From Nanobdellota archaeon (GTDB lineage: Archaea; Nanobdellota; Nanobdellia; Pacearchaeales; GW2011-AR1): a stretch of 5,800 nt of DNA. Each line of letters opens with the position of its first letter. Position 1 is the first letter of the stretch. The stretch is taken from positions 1 through 5,800 of the forward strand of contig JAHILJ010000054.1 of NCBI GenBank assembly GCA_018897135.1, given 5' to 3'. Under the pieces are notes generated by a model, which saw nothing but the letters and a program-made list of their open reading frames with translations, did no database searches and was not told the DNA's origin. Made by a program: the position numbers and the translations under genes. This document shows positions 1 to 4,400 of the stretch, one piece after another.

Positions 1-145
1 ATAATATTTCTAAACTATTAATCTTGTCAGCATTACTTGAAGGATTAGAAGGGATAAAAAATAATTCTAAAATGTTAATCTTTTTGCCATTATCGGGGGG
101 GTCAGAAAACTTTTTGGGAAATCTATTTCCTTTTGGTAATAGCAT
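1..145 (-). CDS. Possible 5' part of an unrecognised gene (partial, runs off the window)
   Basis: On the minus strand an ATG at 145 opens a frame that stays open for 48 codons to the window edge. It begins MLLPKGNRFPKKF and continues as a hydrophilic, Lys/Asp/Asn-rich peptide. An in-frame TGA lies just upstream, so no earlier start is possible. I do not recognise the family, and there is no signal peptide or membrane segment in the visible part. It would be transcribed divergently from rrp41. A TATA-like TTTATAGA on the minus strand (about 181-188) lies 40 nt before the ATG. A plus-strand frame (24-254) covers the same DNA but looks less protein-like. Forty-eight stop-free codons in AT-rich DNA is only modest evidence. 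Confidence 0.35.
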   Translation of the reverse strand, partial: MLLPKGNRFPKKFSDPPDNGKKINILELFFIPSNPSSNADKINSLEIL

Positions 146-217
146 AAAAAATATTCAAAATAATTATCTCGGGAAAAATTTCTATAAACATGGTGTAGGA
201 AATGACCAAAATCAAGC

Positions 218-227
218 ATATAATTTA
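218..227 (+). promoter_or_regulatory. Candidate TATA box of the rrp41-rrp42 operon
   Basis: ATATAATTTA is centred about 35 nt before the rrp41 ATG. With usual archaeal spacing, transcription would start near 247-250 and leave a leader of under 10 nt. The purine-rich AAGGAG at 230-235 is too far from the ATG (21 nt) to act as a normal Shine-Dalgarno site and would lie upstream of that start. Confidence 0.35.
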
Positions 228-256
228 AGAAGGAGAAAGGTAATAAGAAGATAAAA

Positions 257-964
257 ATGACAACTAAAATATTTAAAAGACCTGACGGAAGAAAAGTTGA
301 TGAACTTCGGGAAATGGAAGCAAAAGTGGGAATTGTGCCGAATGCAGACGGAAGTGCGATGTTTAGATTTGGAGAAACAATTGCAATTGCTGCTGTTTAT
401 GGACCAAAAGAACATCATCCTAGAAATAAAAGAGATCCTGAAAAAGGAACTTTAAGATGCGAATATAATATGTTAAGTTTTTCTGTTACAGATAGAATTC
501 GTCCTGGACCAAGTCGAAGAAGCACTGAAATTAGTAAAATAACTCAATGGGCACTTGAGCCAGTTGTAATGACAGAAAAATATGCAAACAGGGTTATTGA
601 TGTTCACATAAATATTTTGCAAGCAAATGCTTCAACACGTTGTGCAGGAATAAACGCAGCTGCAATGGCTTTAGCTCATGCAGGAATTCCAATGAAAGAT
701 TTGGTTTCAAGTGTTTCAATCGGAAAGCTTGACAAACAACTTGTTGTTGATGTGAACAAATATGAAGAAGATTGGGAAGAAGGCGAAGGTGCAACAGACA
801 TTCCAATAACAATGACTTCAAAAGGAAAATTAACACATATTCAATTAGATGGAAAGATAACAGCCCCTCAATTAAAAGAAGCAATTGAACTTGCAAGAAA
901 AGCAACTAAAGAAATTTATGAAGTTCAAAAAAAAGCTTTAAAAGATTCTGTGGAGACAAAATAA
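257..964 (+). CDS. rrp41: Archaeal exosome catalytic subunit Rrp41
   Basis: Rrp41 is the phosphorolytic subunit of the archaeal exosome. It forms a hexameric ring with Rrp42 that degrades RNA 3' to 5' with phosphate and can add heteropolymeric tails. The 235 residues match the usual length. The N-terminal RPDGRKVDELR is the family signature, followed by an RNase PH fold. The phosphate/RNA-binding arginine pair is R87-R88 in PSRRSTEISK, and the catalytic acidic residues correspond to D172 and D181 in the EDWEEGEGATDIP stretch. That stretch is 3 residues longer than the family's typical EDxxGEAD spacing. The start is secure: an in-frame stop lies at 221-223 with no other start codon before 257. 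Its stop is separated from the rrp42 ATG by one base, so the two are surely cotranscribed. No gene for the cap subunits Rrp4 or Csl4 is visible. Confidence 0.96.
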   Translation: MTTKIFKRPDGRKVDELREMEAKVGIVPNADGSAMFRFGETIAIAAVYGPKEHHPRNKRDPEKGTLRCEYNMLSFSVTDRIRPGPSRRSTEISKITQWALEPVVMTEKYANRVIDVHINILQANASTRCAGINAAAMALAHAGIPMKDLVSSVSIGKLDKQLVVDVNKYEEDWEEGEGATDIPITMTSKGKLTHIQLDGKITAPQLKEAIELARKATKEIYEVQKKALKDSVETK

Positions 965-965
965 A

Positions 966-1760
966 ATGGAAACAAGTAAAATAACCGGCGATAGAATAAA
1001 AAAATATTTATCAGAAGGAAAAAGATTTGATGGAAGAAAACCTGAAGAATTTAGAAATATAGAAATTGAAGTTGGTGTTTCAAAAAATGCAGAAGGTTCT
1101 GCTCGTGTGAAAATTGGAAATACAGAAGTTATTGCAGGTATTAAAATGAATATGGGAACGCCGTATCCTGATTCTCCTGATAAAGGAAACATGATGGTAA
1201 CAGCTGAATTACTTCCATTAAGTTCAAGCAGATTTGAAAGCGGGCCTCCAAGATTTCCTGCAATAGAATTAGCAAGAGTTGTAGATAGAGCAATTCGTGA
1301 AAGCAAAGTTATTCAATTTGAAAAATTATGTATTGAAAAAGGAGAAAAAGTTTGGACTGTGTTTATTGATATTTATACTATAAATGACGACGGGAATTTA
1401 TTAGATGCTGCAGGAATTGCTGCAATTATTGCGTTGAAAAATTCAAAGATTCCAAAATACGACGCAAAAGAAGGAAAGGTTTTATTTGGTGAATTAACAA
1501 AAGATGCTTTGCCTTTAGAAAAAGAAATTCCGCTTTCATTGACTTTCCATAAAATTGGCGATAACTTTGTTGTTGACCCAACACGTGAAGAAGAAGATGT
1601 TGCTGAAACAAGAGTTACAATTGGAAGTTCAAATGGAATTATTTCTTCAATGCAAAAAGGAGGATGTGAAAGTTTGAGTGTTGAGGAAATAGGAAATGCT
1701 TTAGATATGTTGGAAGGTGTTTGGAAAAGTGTTTCAGAAAAGATCAAAAAATTTATATAA
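966..1760 (+). CDS. rrp42: Archaeal exosome non-catalytic subunit Rrp42
   Basis: Rrp42 is the RNase PH-fold partner of Rrp41. It lacks catalytic activity itself but completes the ring and the RNA-binding channel. The 264-residue length is normal. Family hallmarks are RFDGRKPEEFRNI (20-32), the SRFESGPPRFPAIELARVVDR segment (88-108) and VDPTREEEDVAETRVTI (203-219), the Rrp42 counterpart of the active-site region. The ATG follows the rrp41 stop by one base. A GGAG at 952-955, inside the end of rrp41, lies 10 nt before the ATG and could act as a Shine-Dalgarno site for coupled translation. The final codons and stop (1752-1760) double as a TATA box for rpoK. Confidence 0.96.
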   Translation: METSKITGDRIKKYLSEGKRFDGRKPEEFRNIEIEVGVSKNAEGSARVKIGNTEVIAGIKMNMGTPYPDSPDKGNMMVTAELLPLSSSRFESGPPRFPAIELARVVDRAIRESKVIQFEKLCIEKGEKVWTVFIDIYTINDDGNLLDAAGIAAIIALKNSKIPKYDAKEGKVLFGELTKDALPLEKEIPLSLTFHKIGDNFVVDPTREEEDVAETRVTIGSSNGIISSMQKGGCESLSVEEIGNALDMLEGVWKSVSEKIKKFI

Positions 1761-1761
1761 A
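1752..1761 (+). promoter_or_regulatory. TATA box for rpoK, embedded in the end of rrp42
   Basis: TTTATATAAA, an almost ideal archaeal TATA box, is centred about 24-25 nt before the rpoK ATG. It is built from the last two codons and stop of rrp42 (TTT ATA TAA). The same spacing occurs at the target gene and at enolase here, which suggests a leaderless rpoK transcript in addition to read-through from rrp42. Confidence 0.55.
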
Positions 1762-1780
1762 ATAAATTTATAATAAAAAA

Positions 1781-2152
1781 ATGGAACAACAAAATTTTAC
1801 TAAATACGAAAAAGCGCGAATTCTTGGAGCACGTGCTTTGCAAATTGCAATGAATGCTCCGCTTTTGATTAAAATAACAAATGAAGATTTAGAAAAAATA
1901 AGATTTGATGCTTTGAAAATTGCAGAAGTTGAATTAGATTCTGGAATTCTTCCTATAACAATTAACAAACCATTTCCAGAAAAAAAAGAAGAAAAATTGA
2001 AAAGAGCAAAAGAACAAGTTGTTAGTGATAAACAAATAGAAGAAAAAGAAGCTGAAGAAGAAGAAGAAATTGCAAAAAAAGGCGAGATTATGGCAATTGC
2101 AAATCCTGAAGATGAAATGGATGAAGAAACTGATGAAAGTAAAGAAGAGTAA
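1781..2152 (+). CDS. rpoK: DNA-directed RNA polymerase subunit K (Rpb6/omega homologue) with acidic C-terminal tail
   Basis: RpoK is the small archaeal RNA polymerase subunit homologous to eukaryotic Rpb6 and bacterial omega; it aids assembly and stability of the enzyme. Residues 7-66 form the complete conserved core: TKYEKARILGARALQIAMNA with the invariant GARALQI and AP (26-27), then DALKIAEVELDSGILPITI. Archaeal RpoK is usually about 55-95 residues. This one has 123, because of a highly charged tail from about residue 67 that is Lys/Glu-rich at first and then strongly acidic, with a run of five glutamates. The tail reads as disordered or coiled and matches no domain I know. The gene follows rrp42 by 20 bp and converges with the reverse transcriptase across 28 bp. 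In many archaea rpoK adjoins enolase, which here lies beyond the retroelement. Confidence 0.9.
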   Translation: MEQQNFTKYEKARILGARALQIAMNAPLLIKITNEDLEKIRFDALKIAEVELDSGILPITINKPFPEKKEEKLKRAKEQVVSDKQIEEKEAEEEEEIAKKGEIMAIANPEDEMDEETDESKEE

Positions 2153-2156
2153 GTGT

Positions 2157-2185
2157 ATTAATTCTTGAAATAAAAAATAATTAAT
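2157..2185. terminator. Possible bidirectional terminator between rpoK and the RT gene
   Basis: Between the two convergent stops, ATTAATT (2157-2163) and AATTAAT (2179-2185) form a 7-bp inverted repeat around a 15-nt loop. On the minus strand this interval contains a T-rich tract (TTATTTTTTATTTC), the usual archaeal termination signal, after the RT gene. The stem is pure A/T and weak, so the call rests mainly on position and the T tract. Confidence 0.3.
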
Positions 2186-3197
2186 TATGGGGAATTTTAT
2201 CAAGAAAATTTTTTCTTAATTTGTAACTATCACTCCATTTTGCATAAGAATCCCACCCCTGAAAAGATTCTAATAATTTTTTATGAGAACTCTCTTTATC
2301 TTCAAAAAGATTTATTTTCCTTTGCATATTTTTTATGTTTCTTTTCCTCAACAATTTGTAATGATAAAAAATTCTAAACCCAACAAAATCTACTCCTCTT
2401 GAAAGATTAATAATTCTTGATTTATCTGGATGGAGTTCTAATTTTAATTTTTCTCTTAGAAAAATTTCTGTTTCTTTTTTCCAAACTTTTAATTGTTTTT
2501 CTGATTTTGAAAATATTATGAAATCGTCAACATAACGAACATAAAATTTAACTTTCATTTTGTGTTTCACAAATTGGTCTAATTCATTAAGATAAATGTT
2601 TGCAAAAAACTGCGAAGTTAAATTACCCAAAGGCATTCCTTTAGAAACTAATAAAAGTTCGCCCCTCGCAATTATTTGCTTGAGCAACCAAATTGTTTTT
2701 TCACATTTAATTTTCCTCTGTAAAATTTCCAATAAAATTCTATGATTAATTTCTTCAAAATAATGTTTAATATCTGCCTTTAAACAAAATCCTTTTGAAA
2801 TGAAATTATTTGAAATTTTTCTTTGAAATTTTTCAACCCTTCTCAATGCAAACAAACCCCCTTTTCCTTTCCTGCTCGCACAATTATCATAAATAAAAGC
2901 TTTATCAAAAATTGGTTCAAGAATATTATTAATTGCATGATGGACAATCCTATCTCGAAAATCTGATTTTGAAATTTTTCTTGTTTTTGGGTCTCGCAAA
3001 ATAAAGGTTTGTAATGGTCTTGAAAGATAAGATTGATTTTCTAATTCTTTTTGGAGAAATTTAAGATTAAAAGGCAAATCTTTTTCAAATTTAATTACAT
3101 AATCTTTTTTTGTTTTTCCTTTTCTTGCTTTTTTCCAAGCAAAAACTAAGTTTTTAATATCGCAAATCTCCGGATAAAGATTTTTGTGAGTTTTCAT
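2181..3197 (-). CDS. DGR-type reverse transcriptase
   Basis: This 338-aa RT should make adenine-mutagenised cDNA from the TR RNA. The N-terminus (KNLYPEICDIKNLVFAWKKA) is typical of DGR RTs. Next come SKSDFRDRIVHHAINNILEP (76-95) and the IYDNCASRKGKGGLFALRR segment (102-120). Motif A is KADIKHYFEEINH with catalytic D142. The DGR hallmark GMPLGNLTSQ lies at 187-196, where most other RTs have a QG-type motif. YVDD at 222-225 supplies the catalytic aspartates D224 and D225, and VDFVGFRIF follows at 269-277. No maturase or endonuclease domain follows, which argues against a group II intron protein. All catalytic residues are present, so the enzyme looks intact. The ATG lies 25 nt after the TR, so TR and RT are probably on one transcript. 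I see no strong TATA box at leaderless spacing before it. Confidence 0.95.
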   Translation of the reverse strand: MKTHKNLYPEICDIKNLVFAWKKARKGKTKKDYVIKFEKDLPFNLKFLQKELENQSYLSRPLQTFILRDPKTRKISKSDFRDRIVHHAINNILEPIFDKAFIYDNCASRKGKGGLFALRRVEKFQRKISNNFISKGFCLKADIKHYFEEINHRILLEILQRKIKCEKTIWLLKQIIARGELLLVSKGMPLGNLTSQFFANIYLNELDQFVKHKMKVKFYVRYVDDFIIFSKSEKQLKVWKKETEIFLREKLKLELHPDKSRIINLSRGVDFVGFRIFYHYKLLRKRNIKNMQRKINLFEDKESSHKKLLESFQGWDSYAKWSDSYKLRKNFLDKIPHN

Positions 3198-3222
3198 TTC
3201 AAAAAATGCCTTAGAGATAAAC

Positions 3223-3305
3223 TATTCCAAGATTCGAGTTCCTGTTAGAAGGATTCCTATTGCAATTCAGGTTAACCCTATCATCATTAGCATTGAACCT
3301 CGCGA
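3223..3305 (-). repeat. DGR template repeat (TR)
   Basis: This 83-bp copy aligns without gaps to 3595-3677 (constant offset of 372). The copies differ at 11 positions: 3225, 3226, 3234, 3239, 3245, 3246, 3258, 3267, 3273, 3284 and 3287 in the TR. Every one is a T on the plus strand, that is an A on the sense strand. The TR has 27 such adenines; the 56 other positions are identical. Read in the VR frame it encodes nine Asn codons plus Asp and AGG Arg codons, as expected of a template tuned for adenine mutagenesis. It lies just upstream of the RT gene and is not itself translated: the VR frame meets a stop just upstream. Confidence 0.95.
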
Positions 3306-3570
3306 ATCAATTAGCCAACTTACCAATTGCCACTGCGATTTTATTTTTTCATGTTTTAGAACATTACTAATTATCATCGCTGAATTTTATGACTTAAAAT
3401 AAATCTAAATAATATACTAGTAAATTGACGTGTAGTCCATCTCCAAATCTCTTGCTCAAAGAGACAAGAAGTTTTTAGGGCAAGAAATAAAATAAAAAAT
3501 TGTTTAAAAATTTTACGTTAGCACCTTGTGACAAAAAATAATCTTGTTCAACAACAAAGCGAGCAAAACC
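3306..3570. other. Non-coding spacer between target gene and TR
   Basis: This 265-bp stretch holds no convincing gene on either strand and in particular no avd-like frame. It contains small hairpins: TCTCTT-GCTCA-AAGAGA at 3448-3464 and ATGTT-TTAG-AACAT at 3351-3364. The T-rich minus-strand tracts near 3487-3501 and 3533-3538 could end the target-gene transcript. A TATA-like minus-strand TATATTATTT near 3408-3417 could start a separate TR-RT transcript. In known DGRs the TR RNA extends beyond the TR itself, so part of this DNA may be transcribed as the 5' part of that RNA. Confidence 0.5.
3533..3559 (-). terminator. Possible terminator of the target gene
   Basis: On the minus strand, starting about 20 nt after the target-gene stop, a weak TTGTT-GTTG-AACAA hairpin is followed by a T-rich tract ending in six T. 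Archaeal termination relies mainly on T tracts, so the tract is the better evidence. Confidence 0.25.
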
Positions 3571-4233
3571 TTATTCTCGTAGCTTCGCTACTCGTACCCC
3601 AAGATACGAGATCCTGCCAGAAGGATTCCCATTGCAATCCAGGTAAACCCTATCACCAATAGCATTGAACCTCGCGACAGAATTATTATCTTTCATCGGA
3701 GCCCAATAATATAAACTTCCTGAATTAATATTTTCTTTTGGAAGACCTTGTTTTGTTGAATCTTGTAACCAATTTTCTAAAGAAATTCCCGGCATTTTAT
3801 TTTGCATTAAAGTATTTTTATCTAATTTTTCTGATTTTTTAACAATTTCTCCATTTTCAAAAACATGATAATAAACAACCATATTTTTTCCTTCAACTTT
3901 AAAATCTGCATCAAGCCATTCTGCCCTCCAAGGACTTTTAACTTGGGTGATGTCATTATAAACTTCTTTATCATTTTCTTTTGCATATTTTAAAAATTCT
4001 CTAAATTCAGGAATTGTAAGTATCTTTTGATTATTAGAATGAAGTTCTTTTTGAGAATCATAGAAATTTTCTCCAAACAAAGTTCTTTCTTTTGCAACTT
4101 CTAAATTTATTGAAGGAACATAAATCCAATTGGAAGTTTCATTTGGAACAGAATATTTTATCCCAACAGCATCTGCTATTTTAATCATCTTTTGATAATC
4201 TTTTTCATTTGCTATACTTATCATTGGTGCCAT
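3571..4233 (-). CDS. DGR target (variable) protein with C-terminal C-type-lectin-like VR domain
   Basis: This 220-aa protein is the one diversified by the neighbouring RT. Residues about 171-220 resemble the end of the C-type-lectin/FGE-like fold used by DGR targets, with GSLYYWAPM followed by the VR segment and a closing LGVRVAKLRE, close to the LGVRVAR ending common in such proteins. Compared with the TR-encoded version, residues I192, G193, Y197, D199, G202, G206, I208, Y210 and V213 are changed; in the TR most are Asn. The N-terminal 170 residues match nothing I know. They contain ILTIPEFREFLKYAKEN (71-87) and SPWRAEWLDADFKVEGK (100-116). There is no signal peptide or membrane segment, so the protein is predicted cytoplasmic unless exported by another route. 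The ligand is unknown. The start is supported by a TATA box 25 nt upstream. Fold is inferred from the ending and context. Confidence 0.88.
   Translation of the reverse strand: MAPMISIANEKDYQKMIKIADAVGIKYSVPNETSNWIYVPSINLEVAKERTLFGENFYDSQKELHSNNQKILTIPEFREFLKYAKENDKEVYNDITQVKSPWRAEWLDADFKVEGKNMVVYYHVFENGEIVKKSEKLDKNTLMQNKMPGISLENWLQDSTKQGLPKENINSGSLYYWAPMKDNNSVARFNAIGDRVYLDCNGNPSGRISYLGVRVAKLRE
3579..3591 (-). other. DGR target-site recognition hairpin after the VR
   Basis: On the sense (minus) strand GTAGC-GAA-GCTAC forms a perfect 5-bp stem with a GAA triloop. Its core GCGAAGC is a DNA mini-hairpin known for exceptional stability. It begins 3 nt after the end of TR-VR homology, close to the position of the stem-loop or cruciform required for homing in the Bordetella phage DGR. 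The TR lacks it, which would mark only the VR as recipient. It lies inside the last codons of the target gene (residues V215-L218). Function is inferred from position and structure. Confidence 0.65.
3595..3677 (-). repeat. DGR variable repeat (VR) at the 3' end of the target gene
   Basis: This is the recipient copy matching 3223-3305. On the sense strand the 11 differences from the TR are seven A-to-G and four A-to-T changes; no non-adenine position differs. They alter nine residues and leave one codon silent (GGA to GGG, G212). Homology stops at 3595: the next three bases differ from the TR at non-adenine positions as well. Two adenine changes lie within the last six bases, so no long mutation-free 3' block stands out as the site where homing starts. 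Confidence 0.95.
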
Positions 4234-4250
4234 AATTCTCTTATAAAATT

Positions 4251-4266
4251 AAAGTTTATAAACTTT
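4251..4266 (-). promoter_or_regulatory. Target-gene promoter: TATA box inside a 16-bp perfect palindrome
   Basis: AAAGTTTATAAACTTT is a perfect 16-bp palindrome whose centre, TTTATAAA, is a good archaeal TATA box centred 25 nt before the target-gene ATG. This predicts a leaderless mRNA. Because the element is symmetrical it may also be bound by a dimeric regulator, or be read in both directions. Confidence 0.55.
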
Positions 4267-4335
4267 TCTATTCTGTGACCCTTTCTTAAAAGTAACACAG
4301 ATTAATTAATATCCCATTAACAAATCTCCTTAATC

Positions 4336-4351
4336 CACGAATTTATTCGTG
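4336..4351. repeat. Inverted repeat in the target gene-enolase intergenic region
   Basis: CACGAAT-TT-ATTCGTG has perfect 7-bp arms around a 2-bp centre. It lies about 20 bp upstream of the enolase TATA box and about 70 bp from the target-gene TATA box. The spacing between arms is too short for a comfortable hairpin but suits a dimeric DNA-binding protein, so an operator is the likelier reading. It could also mark an old junction of the retroelement. Confidence 0.35.
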
Positions 4352-4370
4352 ACAATTTCTCGCCCAAAAA

Positions 4371-4379
4371 TAATATAAA
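4371..4379 (+). promoter_or_regulatory. TATA box of the enolase gene
   Basis: TAATATAAA is centred about 25 nt before the enolase ATG, the same geometry as at rpoK and the DGR target gene. It predicts a leaderless transcript and supports the chosen start. Confidence 0.5.
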
Positions 4380-4400
4380 CCTCCCTCACTTTTCTAAATC

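Larger units (their letters stand above)
2181..4266 (-). other. Diversity-generating retroelement (DGR) cassette
   Basis: All parts share one strand, in the order promoter (4251-4266), target gene (3571-4233) ending in the VR (3595-3677), recognition hairpin (3579-3591), spacer, TR (3223-3305) and DGR-type reverse transcriptase (2181-3197). DGRs diversify a chosen gene by copying the TR RNA with adenine-specific errors and writing the cDNA into the VR. The TR-VR mismatch pattern is the diagnostic signature. The cassette lies between rpoK and enolase, genes that are neighbours in many archaea. No avd gene, integrase, transposase or flanking direct repeat is visible, so it is not shown to move as a unit. 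Confidence 0.93.

Noticed and set aside
24..254. Plus-strand 76-codon open frame before rrp41
   Set aside because: The peptide resembles no exosome-operon protein and ends in a basic run translated from a purine-rich leader. The minus-strand frame at 1-145 looks more protein-like, and the rrp41 TATA box falls inside this frame.
1373..1843. Long minus-strand frame opposite rrp42
   Set aside because: It is the antisense shadow of a conserved gene and its peptide is the Ser/Phe/Ile-rich product typical of such shadows.
2181..3197. Group II intron or retron reverse transcriptase
   Set aside because: The GMPLGNLTSQ motif, the short length without maturase or endonuclease domains, and the nearby TR-VR pair identify a DGR RT.
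3267..3377. Small 36-codon minus-strand frame running into the TR
   Set aside because: It is not in the VR frame, has no ribosome-binding or TATA signal at the right distance, and lies in what is better read as TR RNA.
3448..3476. Plus-strand hairpin followed by five T, a possible intrinsic terminator
   Set aside because: No plus-strand gene lies upstream that would need it, so it may be chance or part of the minus-strand TR transcript.
3223..3677. Ordinary gene-fragment duplication
   Set aside because: Neutral decay would scatter differences over all bases. Here all 11 are at sense-strand adenines.
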